Assembly: GCA_012932865.1 (NCBI GenBank)
Contig: SAXG01000022.1
Coordinates: 186,001-250,000 of the forward strand
DNA length: 64,000 nt
Reading direction: 5' to 3'
Origin: Amylostereum areolatum
Lineage: Eukaryota; Basidiomycota; Agaricomycetes; Russulales; Stereaceae
In this document: one piece after another, positions 23,221 to 34,770 of the stretch
How positions within the stretch are numbered: the stretch's first letter is position 1
Layout: every line of letters begins with the position of its first letter
The notes under the pieces: model-generated
Told to the model about the DNA's origin: nothing
Seen by the model: only the letters and a program-made list of their open reading frames with translations
Database searches by the model: none
Position numbers and translations under genes: made by a program

Positions 23221-24359
23221 ATGGCGTCCAACCTCGCCGTCCGCCGTCTGCCTTGTCGCCTTGTCGCCCACAGAACCTGGTGTCAAACTGTGCGGCACGC
23301 GTCCACTGCCGCTCTTTTCAACTACCTACGAAAAACCTCCATCTCCTCCTGATTCGCGCCGTCCAGAAGATGAGGAACTTTCAGACCATGAGTGGGAAAT
23401 GCGCACAGGTACGTTCCGTCGTCGATACACACTTGTGCGATCTCATCGAGTTTCTCAGGACGCGCCATTGATATCCTCCAGCAAACACTCCCTACCTTTC
23501 TTTTCCACTGGCCTTGTCTCTCACTCACCCACATCGTCTACTCTAGCCCACCTCAAAAATCTCACCGGACTAGACACCAACCGCGACCAGGTATCCACCT
23601 CCAACAAATACGACCCCGACAGATCCATATACAGTCCCAGGATCCGACTCTCCTACACGCCGCCAACACCACTGCCTTCTCCGCTCCCGACCACCCTGCA
23701 CATTGAAGGTACGCGTACCGCGCGCTTTCCTTTCGAATAGCCACCATACAAGACGATGTCTGCAGGACTGCCGCTATATATCGCCTCCTCCGTCTTCATC
23801 CGACACACGCTTCACGCGCTCTACACCGACCTAGGAACTTGAACTTCGTGCGGTCCGCGTCAATTCGACATCTCAACATCGTCGCACGGACCACCGTCCG
23901 TCCGGAACTTCAACAAACACACTTCCCGTCTCAACAGAGAGAAGAGTCTTTTCCTTGGCTTCGCTGTGAATGGACGCGCGCGGGTGAGCGGGGGCTCGGC
24001 AGAATGGGTGGTGTATGTATCTGCCTTCTCTGCCCATTCTCTCCGCTCACATTATTCAGCTTACAGCAATTCGACCTACACATTTCACCCCGAGACAGGC
24101 CCTCATCCACCTCCACACGATCGACTCGATCCTCCCGGCGCCGCACAGCAGTGTCTTCGATCTTCTCAAGTCCGCCTTGGACGGGGTTGGGGGCAGAGTT
24201 GGGCTTGGTGCGGGCGGATGCATGAGTGTGACAGGGAAGAAGAGGAGAGTGACTTTGCGAGACGGAGGTAGACTGGACACGGACCCTCGCGCTTGCATTC
24301 CTCGCTTGTATCGTCAGGTGTTGTATCGGCCATCCAATTCCCTGCTCACCAGAAAATAA
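23221..24359 (+). CDS. Conserved fungal protein of unknown function, probable mitochondrial presequence (several frame breaks)
   Basis: Four exons (23221..23408, 23459..23708, 23766..24012, 24067..24359) give about 324 residues. The N-terminus MASNLAVRRLPCRLVAHRTW is Arg-rich without acids, like a mitochondrial targeting peptide. Conserved-looking blocks follow: FSTTYEKPPSPPD, GRAIDILQQTLP, FFSTGLVS, IYSPRIRLSYTPPTPLP, GLPLYIASSVFIRHTLHALY, REKSLFLGFAV and LIHLHTIDSILPAPHSSVF. I recall similar unnamed basidiomycete proteins but know no function. Single-base breaks are inferred near 23311..23325, 23497..23505, 23834, 23896..23908 (a missing base) and 24100..24102. The exact C-terminus is uncertain. 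Confidence 0.55.
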
Positions 24360-24456
24360 TCTTTCCTATGAGGGAGCGACCCCATGCGTTAACGCACATA
24401 CAACCTTCCAATCTTGTTCGACTACTACACAGATTCGACGCTGGTTAAGGGGACTA

Positions 24457-25405
24457 CTACTCGGCCTTCACGAGCGTCGCGCAATACACGTCCATCGACT
24501 TCACGGCCTTTCCATCCGCCCACCCTCTTCACGCTTGCCACAGTCGCATCTCTCAACGCCAGCACCGCGTCCCTCTCCTTCTCCCCCTTCACCAAGTCAT
24601 TGATCCTCTCCACAAATTCCTCCCCCAGCACCTCCCCCACCTCCCACTTCCCATCCAACACCGTCTCCCCCGCCTTCACCGTCGCCTCCTTCACCACCTT
24701 CATTCCCGCCTCTTTCGCCAACTGCCTGATCTTCGCCGGCGACACCGCGATGCGGATGTTCGAGCTCGGGCTCGGGCTGTGCGCCTCGAGCGCCGCCTGC
24801 GCGAGCGCGGCGAGGACGTGCGCGCTCTGGCCTTCGGGCCCCTCCAGCGCCCATTCAGCGACGAAGACTGGTCGGCGCGCGGCGCGCGGCCGCGGCGAGG
24901 GTGTCGCGGATGACTTGGGGCGAGGGGAAGTACCAGAGGCAGAGGACGAGGACGACGGCGTCGTACTGTCGTCGGGGAGGACTCGAGGAACGCGATCGGG
25001 TCGGCTTGGACAAAGGTTAGGCGGGGGCCGAGCGGGCCTGCGACAAGGTGGGCTTGGGCTTCGCCGAGGGTGTACGGGCTCCCTTTTCCCTCCGAATATG
25101 AGCGTCGCGTCCTTCAAACATGCAAGCCTCTGGGCTGGGTCAACTCACCGTAATCGAGCGGTCCGGGATCGACGCCGATGACGTGCCCTCCCTCCCCAAC
25201 GAGCTCGGCCAGCACCGCGCTCGCGTCGCCCTGGCCGCACCCGATCTCGAGGATCTTCGCGCCGGGCTTGAGGGTGGAGGAGGAGAAAAGAGGAGCGAGG
25301 AGCGCGAGGCGATGTTCGGTGGATTGGAGTTGGATGGTGGGTGGGCTGGACGGGGGTTGGAGGGAGAGGGAGGCGATTTCGGCTTGCGGTGCGAAGGGCG
25401 GTCAT
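24457..25405 (-). CDS. Class I SAM-dependent methyltransferase (four frame breaks)
   Basis: Two exons (25149..25405 and 24457..25082) give about 292 residues after four single extra bases are removed. The S-adenosylmethionine motif I is clear: AKILEIGCGQGDASAVLAEL, followed by HVIGVDPGPLDYG. Then YDAVVLVLCLWYFPSPQVIR and FVAEWALEGPEGQSAH follow, with a long helical C-terminal part ending in MDVYCATLVKAE. The substrate cannot be told. Breaks lie at 25396..25398 (GGG on the plus strand), 24974..24977 (GGGG), about 24868..24895, and 24509..24511 (TTT). An unbroken fungal homologue would settle the model. Confidence 0.7.
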
Positions 25406-26697
25406 TTTTGGTTGAGGTTTGTGTCGGCGATGGCGGAAGTATTTATGTTTTTTTTGCGGTGCGGTCGGTGTGGATGCTGAGGGCGACCCTTCGTCAGTGG
25501 ACGTGCGTCATGTTGTCGCAGTGCGTTGGTGGATGGCTCGGGCGCGCTGGCGGCGCGCCCGAAGAGCTTACATACGACTCAAGATGACTCCTGCGGGTAG
25601 ATTCACTCGAGGTTGTTGAGGACAATCACCGAGAGATCCGGTAGGCGCCGTCAGGGTCTTTCGGATGGGAGATGCCAATCCAACGTAGGCAGGGCTATCG
25701 GACTCCTGAAATGACTCGAAAGTCAAAAGCTGTCCTTACGGCGTGGCTGAAAATCTGATCGAGCAAGGCTCCAATGTACTCACTGGACTCACTTGTGAAA
25801 TCTGGATCCTATCGGATTTTTTGTCTGGGGAGCGAGGGCGTTCCCTCAAAACAGTGCAAACGGCACTCCGAACTTTCGGCAAACCCCGCGCGAGCGGCGA
25901 GCCTCGTGGCAACAATGCGCGCTCTGATTCACGCCGTCACGTCCTCACACTCGCGCTTTCTTCGAATTCTACGTGAACGAATTCCCTGTCTTGACAATCC
26001 CAGGAACAGACAGCCAGACCCTAATTTGGACGCGTTCAGCACGATATACACGTCAATCGGCGCTTCCTCGACTTGAAAGGAGACAGCATGCGGTCACGCT
26101 TCTCAGTCGCGTATAGTACTACTGATTAGTAGTACGGTAAAGAGCCGCTGGCGGTCTGCATTTGTCTATGTCAAGGGGTTCGTTTCAAGTCATAATGCGA
26201 GTGGACGAAAAGTCGTTTTACCAACCTTGAACGTGTGACAAACGAGCGAGAAAGAGAGGGACGCAAAGGAGGGGAAGCGCAGGGGATGGAGATGTTAGGA
26301 TTATAGGGATTATAGGGATTATTGGGATTATAAACGAAGCAAAGAAGTAGAAAGTGAGAACGAGAAACAAACGAGACTCAGAAAGCGAGCGAGAAACAAA
26401 CAAAAATCAGAAAAACCCAATCCTAGAGTCCACACGAACGCCCCTCCCCCGGGAAGCAGGTCAGCCCCGCTCCCCACGGCAGCCGACCCAGAGCGCGGGA
26501 GGCCAACCCCACGCATCCAGATCCCCGCCGTTTCCCTCCGCGCCACCCGTCTCCGATCCAGACGTCCCCGACGTGCGAGTGTTGGGTGTTACAAGAGATT
26601 GGAGTTGCGATTGATTGAGGGATTGCGGCAGCTGTTGAAGATGAGTGTTTATTAGCCATGGGGGGAATAGGAATCTGCACACAAAGGCGGAGAAAAC
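25406..26697. other. Gene-poor region
   Basis: No gene is supported. It contains an A/G-rich stretch at 26230-26410 and a short tandem repeat, and leads into the large tandem array. Confidence 0.45.
26298..26337. repeat. Short tandem repeat, ~10-bp unit
   Basis: Three to four units of gggattata with one variant (gggattattg). Confidence 0.7.
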
Positions 26698-27600
26698 GAA
26701 AGGGGTGGAGATAGTATCTCCAACGGACTATACCCTCGCGAAAGGTAAAGCCAGAAGGAAGAGGGAAGGTGGAAAAGGGGGAGGGGGGGGATGATAAAAT
26801 AAGGCCCACCTGAAGCTTCGTGAGGGGGGACGCGTGGAGAAGACCTAGTAGCAAATGGAGGAGGAAATCACTAAGCGGCGGAGTACGGGTGGCATAACAT
26901 AAGAAGAAAAATCCCGCAAGCGGGTCCTCCGGCTGACGATACCCTCGCGAAAGGTAAAGCCAGGAGGAGGCGAACGAGGGGAAAGGGAGAGGAGAGAGTA
27001 CGGCTCACCAAGCTACGATTTTGAAGAAAGGGGATGCTGGTGATGGCCTAGGGGAAAAGAAATTATAAGAGGTGGAACACGACTTACGAAAATGAGGAGG
27101 GATAGGGCCTGGATGCGTAGCCTCCACCGTGCGATGCCCTCGCGAAAGGCAAAGCAAGGAAGAGGGGGGGGGAGGGGGGAGGGTGTGTGTGTGTACAACG
27201 CACCAAGCTGCGGTCTTGTAGAAAGAGGACGATGAGGGACGGCCTGTGGAAAGAGGGGATTATAAGAGGTGGAACACGACTGACAAAACCTAGGAAGGAG
27301 AAAGCCCGCAAGCGGGACCTCCGCCGTGCGATGCCCTCGCGAAAGGCAAAGCCAGGAAGAGGGAGGGGGGAGGGGGAGGGGGATGTGCGACTCAGCTATA
27401 ACGACGTGGGCTTGGAAGGGGGGGATAACCTGGGGGAAAGGGATAATCACTAAGAGGGGGGACACGAATGACGGAAACAAGAAACAAGTAAACCTCCGAC
27501 CAGACCTTCCGACTGGCAATGCCCTCGCGAAAGACAAAGCCAGAAGGAGGAACTGTGGGGGGCGGAGTGCACGACTCACCGACGTATGTTACGATGGGGA
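26690..27600. repeat. Five-copy diverged tandem repeat, ~190-210 bp unit
   Basis: The core ccctcgcgaaag (last unit cgaaagac) recurs at 26733, 26942, 27138, 27334 and 27522, so spacings are 209, 196, 196 and 188 bp. Each unit also carries forms of gaggtggaacacgac, a 'ctcacc(aagcta)' block, purine-rich spacers, and in two units the palindrome cccgcaagcggg. On the minus strand several units contain splice-like signals (gtgagcc, tttccacag), so transcribed duplicated exons cannot be excluded. No match to a named element. Confidence 0.75.
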
Positions 27601-27743
27601 GCGGAACGACGAGGACCTAAGAAAAAGTGAATCGCCGTCAGCAATGAAATGCGGCCGAGAGAAAGAGAAAAGGAGAGAGCTCGCAGAGTGTTCCACGAGC
27701 GAGTGGGGGCTTTTGTGGTATAGAGCCAAGAGGAAGACGACGC

Positions 27744-28061
27744 CTAGCACCGCCCAGCAGACTTCGCCGTATAGCCGTAGATGAGAGGCCCGAAGCCGCG
27801 TTCCGCCCGACGCTGGTCGACGATAGCTCGACGCTCCGCGGCGATCTTCGTCTGGAGGGCGTTGTACGTGTCGAACTTGATGATGACGTCCTCCTCGAGC
27901 ATGGTACGGCAGTGGGGGAGCTGACGGTACTGAGGCTTGCACCAACGCTCCTCCTTGATCTGGCGCCGTACCTCCCGGCGGAAGTCGGCCTCGGAGGGCG
28001 TCGCGACACTAGCCCCCATGGTCTTGGTGCTAATACGGAAGGTGGTGAAGAAGGAAGGCAT
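27744..28061 (-). CDS. Small charged hypothetical protein
   Basis: A 105-codon frame starting MPSFFTTFRISTKTMGASVA, with an Arg/Glu-rich helical centre (EADFRREVRRQIKEERW and TKIAAERRAIVDQRRAERGF). There is no signal peptide or known domain. A TATA box lies 140 bp upstream on the same strand at 28201..28208, which supports transcription. It could extend through introns into the repeat array to its left. I do not recognise it. Confidence 0.35.
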   Translation of the reverse strand: MPSFFTTFRISTKTMGASVATPSEADFRREVRRQIKEERWCKPQYRQLPHCRTMLEEDVIIKFDTYNALQTKIAAERRAIVDQRRAERGFGPLIYGYTAKSAGRC

Positions 28062-30069
28062 GTTAGCAGGAATGAATAGTGTGTGGGTGGGTGGGGTGGG
28101 TGGGGGTGGGGGTCGTAAAAGCGGAGGGATGATACAAGATCAAGAAAGCTAGGACGCGAGAGCGAAGAAGCGATGGACAAACCACGACTACCCCGCCCGC
28201 CTTTTATAGACGAATTCCGGTCGTCGCTGATTGGCCCGTCTGGAGGGCAGTCTGAACTGAAATGCTGTGGATCGAGCGGGCGGTGTGCGCCCCGGGCTGG
28301 TCTGAACTGCAATCGCAGGCCGAGAGCACGTTCGAGTCCAGACCTCGTTTAGTCCTAGACACTCCTTAGTCGTTAGAGGCACGGGGTGTCTGGAGCTAAG
28401 AGAAACTGCACATCGGGGGCAACAACTCAAGGGCGGAAGTGGACGGATAAGTACCTTCAACCCCGCGCAAAGCACTCCGGCGTACACTGTCGCAACGCTT
28501 GAGTTTCATCACTTGAGAGACACGTCGGTCAGAAATGACATGGTCATTAAAGAGAAAATGAAATGTTTATATCTGGCGGGACTTTTGTTGAGTGCAGATG
28601 AAGAGACCAGCATATCGAAGCTTGGTCGCATTGCCCGGTCGCGGGTTGGGACGAGATTGATCTCCTTTATTGGCTGAATAGTGTGAGCTACTTCTCAATA
28701 AGAGGACGTGGGGACTTGGTCATAAACCAGCGTGGTGGATATATCCTGTTGATAGGTCGGCATTAAAACAAATCGGTGTAAGTACAATGGTGGAACCAAG
28801 GAATTTGAAGAACTCGCCGTCATCTCGCTCTACCTCAATTCATTCGACGTTCCTTGCAAATCAGGTCAGTCAAGCACGTCACGGTTCGGAAGAGCGTGCG
28901 AGGACGCGCGGGTAAGCGAGGGGCGACCAGACGAGGGCGTTTCAAGGCAAGAGGGTGGGAAGAGGCATTCACACAACTTCTGAGAGATCCGGCGTGGCGG
29001 AGAAAAGTCCCGTGTGAGGATAGAGCATTCTGGGCAAGAAGTGTAGTCTGTATGGACATTGAATATTGAATATCGACCCGGCGGCCTTGACCTGAGTCCA
29101 CTACTCATCGATTCATCCGTTGATCCCACCATGCTGAACCACCACGATGCCTTGGACTTCCGGAATAGTGTTTCTCTTTCGCACCTCTGTTCTGTTTCGC
29201 CCTGTACCTTGTATTCAGTGAACGCGACGAAATCAGACTCACGGGTCATGCAACCTTGCGAATACGCAGTGGCCTTGCTCCCACTTGTCAGCCTGCAACT
29301 TTCGCGAGACCACGCTGTCTTGATCTCCTCCGGAATCCGGAAACCTGAGTTGATCGACGTGTGTCTAGCTCAGACTGTTCCGGTGTCGGAAAGACGGTGT
29401 CTATGAGGTGGTTGTTCGGGGTAGTTGACAAGGTAAATATGTAGTTCGAGCCGGCTTGACTTGGGCGATGCAATGTACATAGACAAGTTCCCACGCCTAA
29501 TACTGTAGTTGTTCTCGCGCGCGAAACGGCGCCGGCGAAACCCCGTCGCGTTTTCGCCTCTTACCAGTTCTCTCTGGCACCGTCTGCTCTAGCAGCTAGG
29601 TAGCTCTGGCTCTCCCCGTGAAAACGCGGATCCCACATACGCATATGAAATAACCAGATTCAGTCCTCGGGCCTACATGTCAAATACCGGAGACTCTGGA
29701 TCCTCTCAGGCTGCCCATAGCCATTCCACTCCCTAGGGCCACCCCTTTCCTTGGAATGGTTCTTAGACGTGGAAAATGGTGCGCATACGTCCTTCCCGGC
29801 TTCATTTCCAGAGTCTGATTCATCCATATGTGCACAAGGCCACCTCAAAAACTCTCACTGGGGTACTAAGCGGCGCGTTCAACGTCTCACCCGGATATCG
29901 GTGTGCTTCCACACCCACTGCACACTCAAATACCGGCGCAAAACCGATGAGGGCACGGACATGGGCGGCATTCCGCCGCAGCATCTCCTTCTCACAGGGA
30001 GTGTACTTGAATCCAGTAGCTGCACCACAGAAGTGTTTGCGTCACTTCACCTCAGCAAAAGCCTCTACT
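28062..30069. other. Intergenic region, part shared with the second glyoxal oxidase upstream region
   Basis: No gene is supported. A TATA box for the small minus-strand frame is at 28201..28208. The last ~310 bp (29760-30069) resemble the ~310 bp before the second glyoxal oxidase (34460-34770), for example 'cacagggagtgtactt' just before both starts, so the duplication included the promoter. Confidence 0.55.
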
Positions 30070-32025
30070 ATGTGGTCGCATCTATTTCTCCTTGCAGTCC
30101 CGGTTGTCACGCTCGCTGCACCTTCGGCTCCACAATGGAGTTTCAACTTGAAGGAGACTCGGTCCGGCATTGTGGCGCTCGAGGCAATTGTCGTGTCACC
30201 AACTCTTGTCGTTATGTTTGACCGTACGTGTAGTTTGATTTCATCCACCTATGCGGATGTTGACTTTGCATGCATGCACAGGTGCCAGTGACGACCCTCT
30301 GCAGATCAACAACCATTCCGCCTGGGGCGCACTCTGGGATCTTGAGACGAGCACCGTCAAGGCACTCGACGTGGTAACAAACTCGTTCTGCGCGACAGGC
30401 GGACTTATTAGCAACGGGACCATGGTACGTCGCCAATTCCCCCACAGCGCAAATCGACCGAAAAGCTGATCGTTTTTCTTGTATGCACAGGTTAGCATTG
30501 GTGGAGACCCCCGCGGATTTGTTGGAAACCCGTCCATCGAACCTGGACCCAACGCTATCAGGATATTCGAGCCGTGCGCATCCCCAGACGGCGACGGTTG
30601 TCTTCTTTTCGAGGACCCTCTCACTCTTACTCTTGCGGCCCCCCGATGGTACCCGTCATCTGTCCGTATCTTCGACGGGAGCCTAATGATCATTGGAGGT
30701 AAGCTAGTTTTTCCATTTGCAGGCCGTTTTGTTGACCTACATTCACAGGTTCGCACGTAAATGCTAACTTTTACAACGTCGACCCCGAAAACTCGTTCGA
30801 ATTCTTCCCGCCCAAGGACAACGGGGTTGTGCGACCATCGGCCTTCCTTGAACGAAGTTTGCCTGCAAACATGTTCCCTAGGTACGACAGTTTTACCATC
30901 GCGAGTCACTGCTGCAACTGACGTTGCTCGCACTAGAGGATTCGCACTTCCCGATGGGCGTGTGTTCATCGTTGCCAATAACCAGTCTATTATCTACGAC
31001 ATCGAAGCAAATACCGAAACCATTCTGCCCGACATCCCCAACAACGTTCGCGTCACCAACCCAATCGACGGCTCTGGCATCCTCCTTCCACTCTCTCCAC
31101 CTGACTACACGCCTGAAGTCCTCATATGCGGCGGCACCGCGACCGACCCTATCCCTCCCGCGAACCTGTCCTCACAGACACCGGCAACAACCCAGTGCAG
31201 CCGGATCATGCTGACTGACGAGGGCATCGCAAAGGGCTGGGAGGTCGAGCAAATGATTGAGCCGCGGACAATGCCAGAGATGGTGCACTTACCCAACGGC
31301 CAAGTCCTCATCACCAACGGCGGGCGGTCAGGCTTCGCCGCGCTGGCCCAAGTTCCCGACGCCCTCGGCAACTCCAACGCGGACCATTTCGTGGGCACGC
31401 CATCGCTGTACACGCCAGCGCTTCCCCTAGGTCAACGAATCAGCAACGAAGGCATGCCGACGACGGACATCGCACGGATGTACCACTCCAGCGTTACGCT
31501 CACACCCCAAGGCAACTTCCTCATCGCGGGAAGTAACCCGAACGGGAACACGACCTTGCCGGGTCCCGGCGTGAAGTTCCCGAGCGAGTTCAGGGTGCAG
31601 ACTCTCGACCCACCATTCATGTTTGTTGAACGCCCCACGATTGGAAGTTTGCCGGCCACGATTGGATTCGGAAAGGAGGTGACGGTGCCCGTGACGATTC
31701 CGAGCTCGCTGAACGCGTCGAACATCCAAGGTGATCTCCTCTTGTTCTGTAGTTGTTCGGGAACTGTACTGACCAATGTCCTCGTGATGTAGTTTCGCTG
31801 ATGGACCTCGGATTCTCGTCGCACGCGTTCCACTCGAGCGCGCGGCTGGTGTTCATGGATGCGACGGTCTCGCAGGATCGACAGTCGCTCACGTTCACAT
31901 TGCCTCCGAACGGGCGCGTATACCCGCCAGGACCGGCGACGGTCTTCCTGACGGTGGACGACGTGACGAGTCCTGGCGTGCAGACAATCGTTGGGAGCGG
32001 TGCGCCACCGCCGACGCTGGAATAA
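30070..32025 (+). CDS. Glyoxal oxidase (copper radical oxidase), copy 1, intact
   Basis: Six exons (30070..30223, 30282..30424, 30491..30698, 30749..30881, 30937..31730, 31793..32025) give 554 residues with no frame break, close to the 559 of Phanerochaete chrysosporium GLX. A secretion signal ([20 protein letters not shown]) starts the protein. The active-site set is present: Cys88 in SFCATGG and Tyr153 in APRWYPSS, spaced exactly like the GLX Cys70-Tyr135 pair that forms the thioether radical site; the Tyr-His of DIARMYHSS; and the His of [10 protein letters not shown] near the C-terminus. The enzyme oxidises aldehydes such as glyoxal and methylglyoxal and makes H2O2 for lignin peroxidases. 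It is followed in tandem by a second copy. Confidence 0.95.
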
Positions 32026-34770
32026 GCGGGCTCGGGGAGAAGAGATGGGTCCTATTCATGCATTTCCCTTGGGCTCTCGACCGTACGGCGTTTACAACTA
32101 CAAGTCTGTTTGAGGAGCGGATATAAGAGGTTATGTAAAAATGATGAAGCACACTTACTTGAGATTTAGAATGTAGACGTCAAGAATGAGTCGGGATGAA
32201 AGTTTCAGGGACGGCGCATGTTTCCTTGAGCTTTCAGCATACGCCGGTTCCGGGCTCACTGTCATCGTCCTTTCGAGATGCAGACAGTCTCCTGTACACT
32301 GGCCGTGCTGTAAGTGATTGTCGCGCGAATGCTGAAGGGGAAAGACTAAAATGTTTTCGTTTACTTAGTCGTGCACCACCCTCTCAGCGCGTCGATGACC
32401 ATCGGGTCGACTTATGCGCTCAACCACGGGGTCAAAAATTGCTCCCAGTCAAACTTCGAAAATCGATCAAGCTGGTTGTGATACCTATTCAACTAGTATG
32501 TATCCTCACCTTGGGGGTTTTGCCTATCCTCACTCGTTCACAGTACACTGCCACTAAGGCCGCGTCGAGGCTGTTTTCAACTCGTCGAGACAACCTTCCA
32601 ACCACCATTACTACTCTCGTTCAGCACTTCCGCTCGATGCTAATTGTCCTCTTTCTAGCTTTTCGCAAGCAATGCGCGAGGGGATGCCAGAGAAGACGAT
32701 CGAGCACCGATAATACATCGGGCGAACGGGCGGGAGAGTAGTTATTCGATGGAGCACGAAAACCTTTCATTCCAGTACGCGGTCGTTCTAGTTACAATCT
32801 CTTTCCTGCCCCACTTCGCTAACGGTAGGCAATGCAGCGAAACATGATCCAACTAGCTACGCCTGCCAGTGGCGGATCCCAACATCTGGTGCAACGCCGA
32901 GATTCAGGACACCGATTGCACCAACTTCCCGAGCGAGCGGGAAAAGACAAACCCGGGCAGCTTGTTTGTACGGATGGTGGGTGAGAATCTTCAGTGTGAG
33001 GAAAGCTGAGGAGGGTGCGTCTTCGCTCGGTGATCTCAGGTTCAAGTTTTCGACTTCTCATAACTGGGACCGCTGCTATCTCGCAACATAGGCCTCCTGT
33101 GCGTTTCCACTGGCGATTCCCCGAGCGTGTAGCGGCGGCGGGCGTGAATGTCTGTGCGGCGAGTCGTCCACCACGTACTGATAAGTACCTAGCGCATGTG
33201 GCGGTGCTTGCACGGGCACGTGAGTCAATTAACAAACGCGCCTATCACGTGTTTACCGCCGGCGACGAGGTATAAATACCGCCAGCTGACCTCCCTAACT
33301 CTCCAGATTCCCGCTCTCCTTTCTTCCCCTCCTCTTCCCACCTTCCTTAGTTTGCGCCCACGGCAGACGTTCACTCTTCTTTGTGCTGCGACGAGGCGGA
33401 GAGCGGGACGCCGCCTCATCCCGACAAGTGGGACAATGGTTTCACCGCCTCCCGTTCATGGTCATACTCTCGCTCGACTTCCCGCCGGTCGCTCTCCTTG
33501 GAGGGCGTGCACAACGCCGGGATACTCGCCCACGGGCGCCATTTTTCCGTCTCTCGCATGTGCGCGGCCCTTCCCTTTCATCTTCTTGGCATCGCGAGGG
33601 AGGTTTCGAGCGTATGCGGCCGAGGCCGGCTCACAGGGACCCGGGCACCGTATATTGTTCATGGTGACGCTCTCGTTCGGCTTTGTACGTCCTTCCGGGC
33701 GGTCGCTCTTCCCAGTGTGCGCAGCTTGGGGGAGCGGGCACCCCGCTGAGAGAAGGTTCGTCCGCGGGCAGCCATTTCGAAGCTTTCCCTCGCGGTGCTG
33801 GCTGTCCTCTTTTACTATACTCTTTCTATGCGCACCAGTAGTTACATCTTCACTTGGGACGGGGGTCTCTTCCTTTTTTCCCCTCGCGGCTCGTGCTTGC
33901 ACGAGTCGTGAGGGTTTTTTTGGGTTTGGGTTGTCCTTCTAACCCTAACCCTAAGATAGTCCCTTGATGGTCACAAAAGTGTATATATAGTACTGGCCGT
34001 ATGCACATGTACGCTCTGATGATCAAACACCTCACCTTCAACGAGCAGATTGGGCTAGGGAGAGGAGACATGTTTTATCGAAGGTGACAGCGAAAGGGAA
34101 AAGGGTGAGTGTATCTAGGCTTACAGAAAAGAATGTTCACACGGTCACGTGGCCTGAGGTGAACAGTCGACCGCCGACTGCTTGAGTGCTTCATCATCAC
34201 AACTTCATGGTCTTTTCTTGGCTGCTCGTTCGTCCAATGATTTGACTTTTCAGCGCTCATTCTTGGCCGCTCTCAAAGGAATATGACTCTCAGAGATCTG
34301 TGATAGCTTCCGAACCCGACATTGGGGCGAAACCGCGACTCTCACAAGTGTGCGTTTGAACAGGCCCAATCCAGTTCTCTCCAGTACCCACATGTCTGAT
34401 TTTGATACTCTCAGGCCACTCGTGACTGTCCCGCGGCCAGCTCGAGGACATAGGCGAAGACGCCGTCCTTAAACCTGGGAGAAGGTTCGCACACATCGCT
34501 TCATCCATAATCCATCCATGCGTACACAATGTCGTCTCAAAAACTCTCCCGGAAAGAGCGAACGGCGCGTACGGCGCGTACGGCGACTTACCAGAATATC
34601 GATTCTTTGCCACGACCACGCCTGCCTTGAACGTCGGCGCAAACCAACGCGAGTACGGACACCAGCGGCAGTCCGCCGCAACGTCCATTTCCCACAGGGA
34701 GTGTACTTCAACCCAATGGCGTGAACCAAGAAGATATTCAGATCCCCGCACCCCGGGGAAGATATCTACA
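32026..34770. other. Intergenic region between the two glyoxal oxidases
   Basis: No gene is supported. It holds a TATA-like tataaata at about 33272..33279, two loosely similar ~200-bp units (33450-33650 and 33650-33850), and a telomere-like repeat. The final ~310 bp is the duplicated upstream region of copy 2. Confidence 0.5.
33939..33955. repeat. Short interstitial telomere-like repeat
   Basis: ctaaccctaaccctaag, nearly three CCCTAA units, next to a T/G-rich stretch gtttttttgggtttggg. Confidence 0.5.

Noticed and set aside
27013..27579. A 188-codon minus-strand frame across the tandem repeats
   Set aside because: Its apparent motif repeats follow the DNA repeat units and the composition is that of the spacers; no sign of coding selection.
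26690..27600. CRISPR array
   Set aside because: Units are ~200 bp, diverged, and the organism is a fungus.
28290..28350. Possible tRNA, because of 'gttcgagtcc'
   Set aside because: No matching D-stem, anticodon stem or 72-nt spacing; only a short ggtctg/cagacc palindrome.
33196..33942. A 248-codon plus-strand frame
   Set aside because: Arg/Ser/Pro-rich by base composition, overlapping other frames, with no recognisable domain; explained by the ~200-bp similar units.
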